A DNA stretch of 64,000 nt from Candidatus Gastranaerophilales bacterium (GTDB lineage: Bacteria; Cyanobacteriota; Vampirovibrionia; Gastranaerophilales; Gastranaerophilaceae), in the NCBI GenBank assembly GCA_944325785.1, contig CALVBN010000001.1, forward strand, positions 124,001-188,000. The letters run 5' to 3'. Below, piece by piece: positions 37,493-46,555 of this stretch (position 1 is its first letter; each line of letters opens with the position of its first letter). The position numbers were made by a program, and so were the translations under genes. The notes below the pieces were generated by a model, which saw only the letters and a program-made list of their open reading frames with translations, ran no database searches and was not told where the DNA came from.

Positions 37493-38368
37493 ATGGTTAA
37501 ATCGAATTTAAAAGAAAAGAAAATTACTAAAAAAGCCGGTTTAAAGGTTGTTGATAATAATGAAATAAAAACAACGGCTTATAGTGATATAAATTTAAAA
37601 AAGTGGAGAGAATACGAACACGTTAAGACTGATACCTTATGGGAGTTTCCTTCGCGTTTAAAAGACGGGGGGCATTCTAATGAGTATCACGGGAATTATA
37701 TCCCGCAAATTGCTCAGCAGATATACGAAAGATTTACTAAAAAGAACGATATTGTACTTGATTTATTCTTCGGCTCCGGTACATCCGGTATTGAAGCGGT
37801 TAATATGAATCGCAGGTGTATCGGTGTAGAACTGAAAGAAGATTTAGCGGAAAGCGTTTCTGAAAAATTTACACCCAAACAGCTTGTAACGGATGTTAAT
37901 ATAATATGTGCAGACTCTGCCAGCACCATTGCTAAAGAAAAAATACAGGCAAGACTGGATATTATGGGCAGGAAACAGGCACAGCTTCTTATGCTCCATC
38001 CGCCTTATGACGATATTATTAAATTCTCTGATAAAAAAGAGGATTTATCTAATTGCGCAACTACAGAAGAATTTTATGACCTGTTTGAAAAAGTTGCTAA
38101 AAACGGATATGACTTACTTGAAAAAGGTCGTTTTGCCTGCTTGATTATAGGGGATAAATATGCAAATTCCCAGCATATTCCGCTTGGTTTTGAATGCATG
38201 GCAAGAATGAATAAGTTAGGTTTTATAACAAAAGCAATCATTATAAAAGATATGCAGGGCAATGAAAGGGCAAAAGGCAAAACAGCCAACCTATGGCGCT
38301 ACAGAGCCTTAGCCGGCGGTTTTTATATCTTCAAGCACGAATACGTAATGGTGTTCCAAAAGGTATGA
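37493..38368 (+). CDS. Orphan DNA methyltransferase (N6-adenine or N4-cytosine)
   Basis: A 291-residue AdoMet-dependent DNA methylase. Motif I is LDLFFGSGTSG (residues 90-100) and motif IV is HPPY (169-172) in place of the usual DPPY or SPPY. The motif IV-last order and the FGSGT loop resemble the beta class. There is no restriction gene next to it, so it is an orphan, perhaps regulatory. I start it at ATG 37493, which has GAGGGAGG just upstream. It overlaps the DUF167 gene by four bases. Confidence 0.82.
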   Translation: MVKSNLKEKKITKKAGLKVVDNNEIKTTAYSDINLKKWREYEHVKTDTLWEFPSRLKDGGHSNEYHGNYIPQIAQQIYERFTKKNDIVLDLFFGSGTSGIEAVNMNRRCIGVELKEDLAESVSEKFTPKQLVTDVNIICADSASTIAKEKIQARLDIMGRKQAQLLMLHPPYDDIIKFSDKKEDLSNCATTEEFYDLFEKVAKNGYDLLEKGRFACLIIGDKYANSQHIPLGFECMARMNKLGFITKAIIIKDMQGNERAKGKTANLWRYRALAGGFYIFKHEYVMVFQKV

Positions 38369-38652
38369 TAAAATCTGTCGATAATGGTCTGGTTATAAAA
38401 TTTAAAGTTTTGCCTAATTCATCTAAGAATGATTTGGTTTTGGAAGATGAGCTTATAAAGGTTAAACTTACAGCCCAGCCTATTGAAAATAAAGCGAATA
38501 AAGCTCTTACAGAATATCTGGCAAAACTCTTCAAGGTTCCTAAATCAAGTATTAAAATTCTAAAGGGTGAAACTTCTAAAGAAAAAACTCTTTTATTTTC
38601 TGATTTAACTGAAGATAAGAAGAATTTTATTATTTCTCAATTGACAAAATAA
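38365..38652 (+). CDS. DUF167 (YggU) family protein
   Basis: A 95-residue protein matching DUF167: LVIKFKVLPNSSKNDLV, IKVKLTAQPIENKANKAL and LFKVPKSSIKILKGETSKEKTL are the conserved blocks. The function of the family is not settled. The ATG at 38365 overlaps the stop of the methylase gene (ATGA); the frame is open further upstream but only inside that gene. Confidence 0.88.
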   Translation: MIKSVDNGLVIKFKVLPNSSKNDLVLEDELIKVKLTAQPIENKANKALTEYLAKLFKVPKSSIKILKGETSKEKTLLFSDLTEDKKNFIISQLTK

Positions 38653-38697
38653 TTGAAAAAATATACTATTATATATATATATAGGTGTTAAAAAGGT

Positions 38698-39006
38698 ATG
38701 GCAATGTATAAGCGTTGGTATGATGTAGATCCTACAGTAAGTTTAGCGGTAAGTTTGATGCGTAATGCAAATATTATGACGCAATATAAATGCGCGGATT
38801 TAATTGTGAGCAAATCCAAAAATAACGGCATTGATCTTGCCGATAACATATTAACAGACGCTTTTACGTACGTATTAAGACGCTGGTATGATACAGATCA
38901 AAAAATAGCGGAATCTTTTGAATATTTAAAATCTTTACCTCTGGATATACAAAAAGAAGTTGCGCTGGATTTGATAAACTTGCTTCAAGAGGAAGAAGTT
39001 AAGTAA
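38698..39006 (+). CDS. Small protein of unknown function
   Basis: A 102-residue soluble, helical protein I do not recognise. RWYD occurs twice (RWYDVDPTVSLAV near residue 5 and RRWYDTDQKIAES near residue 61), so it may be an internal duplication. A TATATAT-rich promoter and AAAAGG precede the ATG. It ends two bases before the antiporter gene and is likely co-transcribed. Confidence 0.7.
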   Translation: MAMYKRWYDVDPTVSLAVSLMRNANIMTQYKCADLIVSKSKNNGIDLADNILTDAFTYVLRRWYDTDQKIAESFEYLKSLPLDIQKEVALDLINLLQEEEVK

Positions 39007-39008
39007 GA

Positions 39009-40331
39009 ATGATGGAAATTTGCAAGAATTTGTTCCTAAATCCGGCTTTTATATCAGTAATTTTGTTATGCATTTTATGTATTAAAAAAGTTAATGTCCT
39101 GCTTGCAATTATCATATCTACTATAACAGCAGGGCTTCTTGCCGGAATAAACATAAAAGATGTTATGCACGTTTTTATCTCCGGCATGGGCGGAAATTCT
39201 GAAACAGCTCTGAGTTATATACTTCTCGGCGCCTTTGCCGCAACAATGGCGCATTCCGGATTTACAGATGTTGTTTCTTCAAAAATTTCTAAAATTGTCG
39301 CCGGAAGAAAATATGTACTGCTTGGTATACTTACACTAATCGCAATGGCTTCTCAAAATATTGTCCCCATACACATTGCGTTTATTCCTATCGTAATTCC
39401 ACCGCTTATCGGAATAATGAATAAAATGAAGCTGGATAGAAGAGCTGTTGCCTGCGTGCTTGCTTTCGGCTTAAAGATGCCTTATATAGCAATTCCTGCC
39501 GGTTTCGGGCTTATATTCCAGAATCTTATAGCTGATAATATGGCTTTAAACGGAGTGCAGGTTGTTAGGGCTGATGTTTGGAAATCAACTTTTATACTGG
39601 GGCTAGGGATGATTGCCGGTCTGCTGATTGCTGTTTTTATTTCATACAGAAAACCAAGGGTTTATGAAAATAAACCTGTCGCAGGACTCCAAAACAACTC
39701 TGAACCGGTATTTTTAACAAAACACTGGTGGGTCATAACCGCAGCTGCCGCAACCTTTATTGTACAACTTTGGACACAGTCACTGCCTCTTGGCGCGCTG
39801 GTCGGGCTTGGAATAATGTTCTCATTCGGTGTTATACCGCAAGATAAGATGGATCATATGATGAATGAAGGCATCTATTTAATGGGATATGTTGCTTTTG
39901 TTATGCTGGTTGCAGCAGGATTTGCATCTGTTCTTCAAGAATCCGGCGCTATTGAACATTTGGTTCACGCTGTGCTGGATTTTATGCCGGAAAGCGTACT
40001 GCTTGCTTCTCTTATAATACTTATCATCGGGCTATTTATAACAATAGGAATAGGAACATCCTTCGGAACAATCCCAATACTTGCTGTATTATTTATTCCG
40101 GTCTGTGTTCACCTTGGATTTAACACTAATCAAATGATAATCTTACTGGCAGCCGCTGCCGCTCTTGGTGATGCAGGTTCCCCCGCTTCTGATACAACAC
40201 TCGGACCGACTGCCGGATTAAATGCTGACGGACAGCATAACCATATATTTGATACCTGCATTCCGACTTTCTGGCATTATAACATAGCCTTAATCCTGTT
40301 TGCACTGCTCGGCATATGGCTATTCGCCTAA
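39009..40331 (+). CDS. Na+/H+ antiporter family protein (NhaC/YuiF-like)
   Basis: A 440-residue membrane protein with about eleven hydrophobic helices. The conserved segments FGLKMPYIAIPAGFGLIFQ, GIGTSFGTIPILAVLFIPVC and ALGDAGSPASDTTLGPTAG fit the NhaC-like antiporter family, with SDTTLGPT near the end as the hallmark. It probably exchanges sodium for protons, or an organic acid with sodium. It overlaps or follows the unknown small protein closely, so they share a transcript. Other substrates in this superfamily cannot be excluded. Confidence 0.82.
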   Translation: MMEICKNLFLNPAFISVILLCILCIKKVNVLLAIIISTITAGLLAGINIKDVMHVFISGMGGNSETALSYILLGAFAATMAHSGFTDVVSSKISKIVAGRKYVLLGILTLIAMASQNIVPIHIAFIPIVIPPLIGIMNKMKLDRRAVACVLAFGLKMPYIAIPAGFGLIFQNLIADNMALNGVQVVRADVWKSTFILGLGMIAGLLIAVFISYRKPRVYENKPVAGLQNNSEPVFLTKHWWVITAAAATFIVQLWTQSLPLGALVGLGIMFSFGVIPQDKMDHMMNEGIYLMGYVAFVMLVAAGFASVLQESGAIEHLVHAVLDFMPESVLLASLIILIIGLFITIGIGTSFGTIPILAVLFIPVCVHLGFNTNQMIILLAAAAALGDAGSPASDTTLGPTAGLNADGQHNHIFDTCIPTFWHYNIALILFALLGIWLFA

Positions 40332-40763
40332 TTAGCTGTTCAATCCATAATTGAAGTCTTCTTGAATATTTGATGAAAGCATTGACTTCATAGATTCCAT
40401 ATAAGCGTTAACTTCTTCTAATTCAGCGCTGTCTGTTGTAATCTGAGAATCAATAGCAGTTTCCCACGCTGTTAATTCGTTAAACTGGTCTTGATACTGC
40501 GCTGTTAATTTATCAATTTCATCTTCAAAATCAGGGATTTCAGTATAATCAAGATATTCTTCTTGAAGCTCTTCATCGCCTTCATATAAAACTTTAAAAT
40601 AATCTTTAATTTCACGAGTTTGTGCGTTCTTCAAAGATTGAGCATCTGCCTGCGAATAAGTTGCAAGAGTTTTCTGGTTCTGAAGCTGAGTAATTTCAAG
40701 GTTTAACTCATTTCTTCTTAACTTGTAGCTTAGTAATGTTTCGTGTAAATTTGCGATTGCCAT
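40332..40763 (-). CDS. Coiled-coil protein of unknown function
   Basis: A 143-residue acidic protein that is almost entirely helical, with heptad-like spacing (LRRNELNLEITQLQNQKTL, IDKLTAQYQDQFNELTAWE). It has no signal peptide, membrane helix or catalytic motif. A TATATAT box and CTTACATATATATAAAGT-like sequence lie upstream on the minus strand. It stands alone, convergent with the antiporter gene, whose stop codon directly abuts it. I do not recognise a family. Confidence 0.7.
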   Translation of the reverse strand: MAIANLHETLLSYKLRRNELNLEITQLQNQKTLATYSQADAQSLKNAQTREIKDYFKVLYEGDEELQEEYLDYTEIPDFEDEIDKLTAQYQDQFNELTAWETAIDSQITTDSAELEEVNAYMESMKSMLSSNIQEDFNYGLNS

Positions 40764-40853
40764 CTTTGTTCACCATCATTTTTAAATCTTACATATATAT
40801 AAAGTATTTAAAAACGATGCAATTTCACAAAGGATAAATTTTGTAACAAAACT

Positions 40854-41339
40854 TTACATATCTCTTAAATCGTCTTTTTTATAAGCATTAACAGCAAGAG
40901 TATCACATCTTTCGTTATATTCATGTCCGGCGTGGCCTTTTACCCAGACAAATTCAACTTCATGGGGCTCCTTTGCCTTAAGCAGTCTTTGCCACAAATC
41001 AACGTTTTTGACAGGGGTTTTGCCGGCAGTTTTCCAGCCTTTTTTAATCCATCCGTCTATCCAATGGTTATTGAAAGCATCAACCACATATTTGCTGTCA
41101 GAGTATAGAGTTACTGCGCAGGGTTTCTTTAATGCTTCCAAGCCTATAATAACAGCCATTAATTCCATCTGGTTATTTGTTACATTCTTAAATCCGGCAG
41201 AAAGTTCTTTTTCATGCTTCACACCGTTTTTATCAACATGAACCAGTATGGTTCCATATCCTCCTGCTCCGGGGTTACCGCTGCATGCTCCGTCTGTATA
41301 TATAGAAACTTTATTTCTCTCTTCCAAAGTGTTATTCAC
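40854..41339 (-). CDS. rnhA: Ribonuclease HI
   Basis: A 161-residue nuclease that cuts RNA in RNA-DNA hybrids. [16 protein letters not shown] holds the first catalytic Asp (Asp16), NQMELMAVI the Glu, [11 protein letters not shown] the third acid and [14 protein letters not shown] the last. The start is GTG, two bases after the stop of the HEAT-like gene, so the two genes are coupled. Confidence 0.96.
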   Translation of the reverse strand: MNNTLEERNKVSIYTDGACSGNPGAGGYGTILVHVDKNGVKHEKELSAGFKNVTNNQMELMAVIIGLEALKKPCAVTLYSDSKYVVDAFNNHWIDGWIKKGWKTAGKTPVKNVDLWQRLLKAKEPHEVEFVWVKGHAGHEYNERCDTLAVNAYKKDDLRDM

Positions 41340-41341
41340 AA

Positions 41342-41623
41342 CTAAGCAGCAACACCTTTGATTTCAGAGATAAGATACTTAGCTACCCATTCAAAATCTT
41401 TATTATTATTAGCAGCTTTTCTTAAGTATTCAACAGAAGCTTCGCCTATTCTAATAAGAGTCATTGCAACAACACCGCGTTTTACACCTCTTACTACCTG
41501 CAATTGGTTAACAAGTTCCGGAACTACAGCCTTGCCTTGATCTACTAAAATATTTTCGATTTTATTCTTAGTTGTATTATCTGCTGTTTCTAACTTGCCT
41601 AGAATTTCTTCTACTGATTGCAT
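41342..41623 (-). CDS. Small HEAT-repeat-like protein
   Basis: A 93-residue helical protein with two HEAT-like units ([24 protein letters not shown] and [23 protein letters not shown]). HEAT proteins act as scaffolds; no specific role can be assigned. AAAGGAG precedes the ATG. It is transcribed with rnhA. Confidence 0.7.
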   Translation of the reverse strand: MQSVEEILGKLETADNTTKNKIENILVDQGKAVVPELVNQLQVVRGVKRGVVAMTLIRIGEASVEYLRKAANNNKDFEWVAKYLISEIKGVAA

Positions 41624-41825
41624 ATCTTTCTCCTTTTAATTTCTCTTTGCATTATTATTATAGACGAAATTTTTCTAAAAATAGGATTTCCTTACATAAT
41701 CTTAATATCCATATTAATTTATATTAATATTCATTAATATCCGCGTTTTATGCATCATCCCCTCTCCTAACAGGCACTACTGTCCATGATAATTTTTAGG
41801 AGTTAAAAATTATTAACCTAGTATC

Positions 41826-41877
41826 TGACCCCTCCCCGAAATCAAAGATTTCGCCCCTCCCACAAGGGGCGGGTAGG
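41826..41877 (-). repeat. Dispersed GC-rich repeat, copy 2 (inverted match of 2033-2084)
   Basis: Its reverse complement matches 2033-2084 at about 48 of 52 positions, including the GATTTCGGGGAGGGGTCA end. It lies directly before another palindrome at 41895. Confidence 0.7.
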
Positions 41878-41894
41878 CTCCGCGCCTGGCGTGG

Positions 41895-41931
41895 CACCCT
41901 AGCCCTCTCCTTACAGGAGAGGGCTAGGGTG
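41895..41931. repeat. Perfect 16-bp hairpin palindrome
   Basis: CACCCTAGCCCTCTCC pairs perfectly with GGAGAGGGCTAGGGTG across the 5-base loop TTACA. CTCTCCTAACAGG-like remnants occur at 41760, 15170-15187 and 4047-4073, so it belongs to a dispersed family. It has no T-run, which argues against a simple terminator. Confidence 0.75.
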
Positions 41932-42154
41932 AGGTGTCAAGCCGTATCCGTGCTTAAAATCAGTTCTTTTCAGCTATAAAGAAGAAATTCAAAAACAGAT
42001 TCAATTTTACAAAAATTTTCAAATGTAACAATTTCGTTACAATCATGGGAAAAAGTGTAAAATGTACAAATTTTTTGTTTTTTATAGTAATATATAGAAG
42101 TTAGTAAAAATTGATTGGTGTGGAAATGCACCGGTAGTAAAGGAGGCACATGAA

Positions 42155-42613
42155 TTGACAATTGTATCATCATCGCTCGACGAGCTTGAAAAGCAGAACT
42201 TGGACAAAGTAAACTTGGGACAGCATGTCCTTGCAGAATTTTTTGAGTGTGACCCAAATACACTTAATAGTAATGATAAAGTAGAAAAGTACATGATAGA
42301 CGCGGCTCTTGAGTGCGGTGCCACAATCGTTCAAAAGTGCTTTCATATGTTTAATCCATACGGTGTAAGCGGAGTGGTTATTATTTCAGAAAGCCATCTT
42401 GCAATACACACCTGGCCGGAACTCGGATATGCGGCAGTTGATTTATTCACCTGCGGTACAAAGTGCGACCCGAAAGTAGCATATGAATTCTTGAAAAAGA
42501 AATTTAACTCTAAAAAAGCTTCTTTCACTGAATTAAAAAGAGGCATTATAGACAGAGAAACTTTAAAACTTGCTGAACAGCCGTTTGAAATTGCTGAACA
42601 GTTTGAAGAATAG
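42155..42613 (+). CDS. speD: S-adenosylmethionine decarboxylase proenzyme
   Basis: A 152-residue class of the small bacterial enzyme that decarboxylates AdoMet for spermidine synthesis. Self-cleavage between Glu79 and Ser80 (ESHLAIHTWPE) would make the pyruvoyl group; His85 and Cys100 match the spacing of the Thermotoga enzyme (Ser63, His68, Cys83). The start is TTG, eight bases after AAGGAGG; the ATG at 42150 meets a stop after two codons. An unusual N-terminal 25 residues precede the conserved core. No speE is next to it. Confidence 0.94.
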   Translation: MTIVSSSLDELEKQNLDKVNLGQHVLAEFFECDPNTLNSNDKVEKYMIDAALECGATIVQKCFHMFNPYGVSGVVIISESHLAIHTWPELGYAAVDLFTCGTKCDPKVAYEFLKKKFNSKKASFTELKRGIIDRETLKLAEQPFEIAEQFEE

Positions 42614-42629
42614 AATGTTTCATATTAAT

Positions 42630-42666
42630 AAAAAACAGGGACTTTTTATAAGTCCCTGTTTTTTTC
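42630..42666. terminator. Terminator after speD
   Basis: AAAAACAGGGACT pairs with AGTCCCTGTTTTT around a short AT-rich loop, with T-runs both ways, serving speD and the convergent acetyltransferase. Confidence 0.88.
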
Positions 42667-42693
42667 ATTTTAATGCTCTGCTATATTACTATA

Positions 42694-43164
42694 TTACGGC
42701 TCATATTCCATAATATAATCGTCCATGACAAATCCGCTTCCGATATCTGTCACAACGCTGTCTACAATCTTAAATCCGTATTTGAAATAAGCATCAATAG
42801 TATTTTTATTATATTTATTCACAGTCAGGCGAATCTTTGGATAGTTCATCTTCTTAAGAAGATTTACGGTTTCTCTTCCAAGCCCTTTATGTCTGTAATC
42901 TTTGGAAATATACAGTTTTGAGAGGAATAAATAACCGCCCTTATCTGCAATCCCCGTATAGCCGGCTTTTTTGCCGTCAGATATTATAAAATAATAGGTA
43001 TAATTTTCATTCTTTATCTGCTCTTCTATTGCATGCTGTGACTGAAAATTTTCTACCATATAGTCAATCTGTTCTTTTGAGAGAATACAAGTCCAGTATT
43101 CATGCCAGATACTTGACGCCAGCTCTGCAAGTTCTTTTATATCTTTAACTTTCTCTAATTCCAT
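42694..43164 (-). CDS. GNAT family N-acetyltransferase
   Basis: A 156-residue acetyl-CoA-dependent transferase. LFLSKLYISKDYRHKGLGRETVNLL contains the acetyl-CoA loop (RHKGLGRE fits the Q/RxxGxG/A motif), and the C-terminal NTIDAYFKYGFKIVDSV is the usual asparagine-tyrosine helix. The acceptor is unknown. It is a single-gene unit. TGATAAAAT ends six bases before the ATG on the minus strand, with no ribosome binding site, so a leaderless message is possible. Confidence 0.87.
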   Translation of the reverse strand: MELEKVKDIKELAELASSIWHEYWTCILSKEQIDYMVENFQSQHAIEEQIKNENYTYYFIISDGKKAGYTGIADKGGYLFLSKLYISKDYRHKGLGRETVNLLKKMNYPKIRLTVNKYNKNTIDAYFKYGFKIVDSVVTDIGSGFVMDDYIMEYEP

Positions 43165-43170
43165 AAAATA

Positions 43171-43176
43171 ATTTTA
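43171..43176 (-). promoter_or_regulatory. Extended -10 box of the GNAT gene, possibly leaderless
   Basis: On the minus strand TGATAAAAT ends exactly six bases before the ATG at 43164, and no Shine-Dalgarno sequence is present. Confidence 0.45.
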
Positions 43177-43230
43177 TCACAAATAGCAAATCTTATTTTT
43201 AGGAGTTTTATTATTTAAAGGAGGTTTTCT

Positions 43231-43506
43231 ATGACAAACGTAAATTTCGGCTCTACATACAAAATACCTGTATCCCAATGGGGAATAAATAATACAAAAA
43301 AGATACTTTTAAAAAACCTTATAGCTTCTCACAACGGTATAGTTACTAAAGGCAAAGACAGCTATGCAATAGTGTCTATCGCTGATAAAAAGGACATAGG
43401 GTTTATCAGAAAATTAAGCAAAATCGGTTATTATCAATATAAAAAGTTTGAGGGTGAAAATATCCCCAAAGATAAACTGGAATCTTACATTAACAGCCTT
43501 AGATAA
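43231..43506 (+). CDS. Small protein with N-terminal VNFG tag
   Basis: A 91-residue, basic protein of unknown function. It opens MTNVNFGSTYKIPVSQWG, so the NFG motif lies at residues 5-7. The rest looks like a small alpha/beta domain (GIVTKGKDSYAIVSIADKKDIGFIRKLSKIG). It has a strong AAAGGAGG ribosome binding site and its own terminator. Confidence 0.7.
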   Translation: MTNVNFGSTYKIPVSQWGINNTKKILLKNLIASHNGIVTKGKDSYAIVSIADKKDIGFIRKLSKIGYYQYKKFEGENIPKDKLESYINSLR

Positions 43507-43509
43507 ACA

Positions 43510-43536
43510 AAAGCCCCTCTTAGGAGGGGCTTTTTG
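43510..43536. terminator. Bidirectional terminator
   Basis: AAAGCCCCTC pairs with GAGGGGCTTT across TTAG, with T-runs on both strands; it lies between the VNFG protein and oadB. Confidence 0.88.
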
Positions 43537-43551
43537 TGTCCTAAAACATTT

Positions 43552-44727
43552 TTAGTGGCATAATGCCAGCAATACACCCGCTGCAACAGCAGAGCCGATT
43601 ACACCAGCAACATTCGGTCCCATTGCGTGCATGAGCAAGAAATTCTGCGGATTTGCTTCCAACCCGACTTTATTAGAAACCCTGGCAGCCATCGGAACAG
43701 CAGATACGCCGGCAGAACCAATGAGAGGATTGATTTTTTCCTTGCTGAATAAATTCATAATCTTAGCCATTATAACACCGCCTGCAGTAGCAAGGGAGAA
43801 TGCTATAATACCTAATATCAAGATAAACAGAGTCTGTACTGTCAAAAATTGTTCTGAAGATAATTTAGAGCCCACAGAAAGCCCCAAAAATATTGTCACG
43901 ATGTTAATCAATGCATTCTGCATCGTATCAGACAGCCTTTCAACAACTCCGCATTCCTTGCATAAATTACCAAATGTCAAGGCGCCTATAAGCGGACAGG
44001 CATCCGGAAGCAAAATAACACACAAAAGAAGAACCAAAAGGGGGAATACTATCTTTTCTCGCTTTGTTACTTCCCTTAACTGGGTCATTTGAATTTTTCG
44101 TTCTTCTTCTGTTGTAAGAAGCTTCATAATAGGCGGTTGTATAACCGGTACTAAAGCCATATAAGAATATGCTGCAACTGCAATTGCCCCAAGAAGTTCT
44201 GGAGCAAGCCTTGTCGTAACAAAGATAGAAGTCGGCCCGTCAGCACCGCCGATTATACCTATAGCAGCAGATTGAGGCATTGTAAAACCAAATATACAAA
44301 GCGCCATAAGCAATGCGCCAAATATACCAAATTGTGCAGCTCCGCCTAATAAAGCCGTTTTAGGGTTTGCAATCAAGGGACCGAAATCGGTCATTGCTCC
44401 AACGCCCATAAAAATTATCAACGGAAACAACCCTTTATGAATCCCTGCCTCATAAATAATACCCAGGAAACCGTTAGGACCAGCCATTTCACAGACCGGT
44501 ATATTAGAAAGCAGTCCGCCAAATGCAATCGGAACAAGCAATAGCGGTTCAAACTGTTTTTTTATGCCAAGCCACAATAAAAACAGGCATATAAGTATCA
44601 TTATCCAGCTTCCATGCATATGGAGAAACTGTTCAAATCCGCTGGTTATAGAAGGATCCGCAGGTTTTACAAAATTCATAATACCTGTTGAATTCCAGAG
44701 AGTAGCCAGCCCTTCATTAATATTCAT
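43552..44727 (-). CDS. oadB: Sodium ion-translocating decarboxylase beta subunit
   Basis: A 391-residue membrane carboxybiotin decarboxylase with about nine or more helices. [17 protein letters not shown] and [20 protein letters not shown] are the conserved motifs that hold the sodium and carboxybiotin sites (DFGPL and GGADGPT). It releases CO2 from carboxybiotin and exports sodium. It follows the alpha subunit gene by 12 bp. The family includes oxaloacetate, methylmalonyl-CoA and glutaconyl-CoA pumps; the partner alpha subunit points to oxaloacetate. Confidence 0.93.
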   Translation of the reverse strand: MNINEGLATLWNSTGIMNFVKPADPSITSGFEQFLHMHGSWIMILICLFLLWLGIKKQFEPLLLVPIAFGGLLSNIPVCEMAGPNGFLGIIYEAGIHKGLFPLIIFMGVGAMTDFGPLIANPKTALLGGAAQFGIFGALLMALCIFGFTMPQSAAIGIIGGADGPTSIFVTTRLAPELLGAIAVAAYSYMALVPVIQPPIMKLLTTEEERKIQMTQLREVTKREKIVFPLLVLLLCVILLPDACPLIGALTFGNLCKECGVVERLSDTMQNALINIVTIFLGLSVGSKLSSEQFLTVQTLFILILGIIAFSLATAGGVIMAKIMNLFSKEKINPLIGSAGVSAVPMAARVSNKVGLEANPQNFLLMHAMGPNVAGVIGSAVAAGVLLALCH

Positions 44728-44739
44728 AAATTCCCTTTC

Positions 44740-46527
44740 TTAATTTAAAACTACTAAAGCCTGTCCGGTAACAACCTTATCACCTTGCGAAACAAGAATA
44801 GAAGAAACTTCTCCTGACCTTGGAGCTTTAATCTCTATTTCCATTTTCATAGCTTCCAGCACAAGCAGAACATCGCCTTCATTAACAGAATCGCCGGCAT
44901 TAACATCAATTCTTAAGACGTTTCCCGGCACTCCTGCTTTAATTTCTTCGCCGGCGCCGGATGAAACTCGCGCCTTTTCCTCGATACCTTCTTTTACTGA
45001 TACGCTGTAAGACTTACCGTTAACTGAAGCTTTATCGCCTTCAAGTTTTACTGCATATGCTTTACCGTTAACATTTACCGTAAATTCATTTGTATTGTTT
45101 GACGCACTCGGGACTTGAGCCGGAACATTTTTTCTGACGCCGATTTGCCCCTTGCCTTGCAGGAACATAATACCCTTTTCTTTGCATGCTCCTGCAATAA
45201 AGATATTTTCGTCATTTACTTCAAGACCGGCATCTTTAAGCATTTTTTCAGCAGCCTTAATCCCTTTATTGGGATCTTTGTCGTTTATATCTACAACAGG
45301 TTCTTTTGTCGGCGGAAGCCCTAATTGTTCTTCTGCAATATTAACAATCTCTGCATTAGGTTCGCAAGGAGTTTTGCCAAAATATCCGAGAACCATTTTT
45401 CCGTAGCCTTCCGCAATTTTCTTCCAGTTGCCAAACATTACGTTATTGAATGCCTGCTGGAAATAGAATTGTGATACCGGAGTAACAGAGGTTGCAAAAC
45501 CGCCCTTTTCAACGACTTCCTTCATTGCAGAAACAACCTGCGGGAATTTATCCATCACGCCGTTATCACGCATCATTTGTGTATTTGCGGTCAATGCGCC
45601 CCCCGGAAGCGGAGAAGATATAATCATAGGATTAACTGCAAGAGCCTCCGGCGGGAGGAAATAATCCTTCATACATTCTTTGAAAATCTCTTCTGTTTCT
45701 AAAATTTTGTTTATATCAATTCCCAAATCATAATCGGTTCCCTTCAATGCGTGCCACATTGAAACAATGTCCGGTTGAGCAGTTCCGCCAGATACAGGCT
45801 TCATTGCTAAATCAATACCATCTGCGCCGCCATCAAGAGCCGCTAAATAAGCAGCTAAGCCAGTACCAGCAGTTTCGTGAGAGTGGAATCTGATATGAAC
45901 ATCCTTACCCAAAATTTCTCTTGTGCGCTTGATAGTTTCATAAACTTTTCGCGGTGCAGATGTTCCGGAAGCGTCTTTAAAAGCGATACTGTCAAACGGC
46001 AGACCGGAATCAAGGATATTTCTCAAAACTCTTTCATAGAAAGGAACATCATGTGCGCCTGTACAGCCGATAGGAAGTTCCATCATTGTGATAGTAACTT
46101 CGTGTTTCAAACCGTTATTTTTTATACATTCTGCAGAATAAATCAAATTATTTACATCATTCAACGCATCAAAGTTGCGGATTGTTGTTACACCGTGTTT
46201 TTTGAAGAGCTTCGCATGCAGGTTAATCATATCTCTGGGCTGAGAATCAAGCCCTACGACATTAACCCCTCTGGCAAGCGATTGAAGATTAACCTCCGGC
46301 CCGACAGCTTCACGGATTTTATCCATTGTTTCAAAGGCATTTTCGTTACAATAAAAAATAGGAGATTGAAATCTTGCCCCACCTGCGGTTTCAAAATGTT
46401 TAATTCCGGCATCTACCGCTGATTTCAACGCTGGAAGAAAATCATCCGCAAAAACTCTTGCACCGTATACAGACTGAAATCCGTCACGGAAAGAAGTATC
46501 CATTACTTTGATTAATTTTTTTGTCAT
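44740..46527 (-). CDS. oadA: Oxaloacetate decarboxylase alpha subunit (carboxyltransferase plus biotin carrier)
   Basis: A 595-residue protein. The N-terminal carboxyltransferase barrel begins VMDTSFRDGFQSVYGARV and includes SIAFKDASGTSAPRK and HIRFHSHETAGTG with metal-binding residues. A conserved linker follows, and the C-terminal biotinyl domain carries Lys561 in EAMKM. It moves a carboxyl group from oxaloacetate to biotin. It could equally serve as pyruvate carboxylase subunit B, but the oadB gene 12 bp later favours the sodium pump. I find no gamma subunit gene. birA, which attaches the biotin, lies just upstream on the same strand. Confidence 0.92.
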   Translation of the reverse strand: MTKKLIKVMDTSFRDGFQSVYGARVFADDFLPALKSAVDAGIKHFETAGGARFQSPIFYCNENAFETMDKIREAVGPEVNLQSLARGVNVVGLDSQPRDMINLHAKLFKKHGVTTIRNFDALNDVNNLIYSAECIKNNGLKHEVTITMMELPIGCTGAHDVPFYERVLRNILDSGLPFDSIAFKDASGTSAPRKVYETIKRTREILGKDVHIRFHSHETAGTGLAAYLAALDGGADGIDLAMKPVSGGTAQPDIVSMWHALKGTDYDLGIDINKILETEEIFKECMKDYFLPPEALAVNPMIISSPLPGGALTANTQMMRDNGVMDKFPQVVSAMKEVVEKGGFATSVTPVSQFYFQQAFNNVMFGNWKKIAEGYGKMVLGYFGKTPCEPNAEIVNIAEEQLGLPPTKEPVVDINDKDPNKGIKAAEKMLKDAGLEVNDENIFIAGACKEKGIMFLQGKGQIGVRKNVPAQVPSASNNTNEFTVNVNGKAYAVKLEGDKASVNGKSYSVSVKEGIEEKARVSSGAGEEIKAGVPGNVLRIDVNAGDSVNEGDVLLVLEAMKMEIEIKAPRSGEVSSILVSQGDKVVTGQALVVLN

Positions 46528-46555
46528 TTTATATCCTCTCTTTGTTCAAAGATCT

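Larger units (their letters stand above)
41624..42154. other. 531-bp intergenic region with palindromic repeats, upstream of speD
   Basis: No gene is supported. It holds an ATTAATAT-rich stretch (41700-41745), CCCCTCTCCTAACAGG-type sequence (about 41758), the second copy of the GC-rich dispersed repeat (41826-41877) and a perfect 16-bp hairpin (41895-41931). The last ~110 bases are AT-rich, with TATAGTAATATATAG as the probable speD promoter, and a small hairpin (GGTG...CACC, 42116-42132) just before the AAAGGAGG ribosome binding site. Confidence 0.65.

Noticed and set aside
42150..42158. ATG at 42150 as the speD start
   Set aside because: It meets TGA after two codons; the TTG at 42155 opens the conserved frame.
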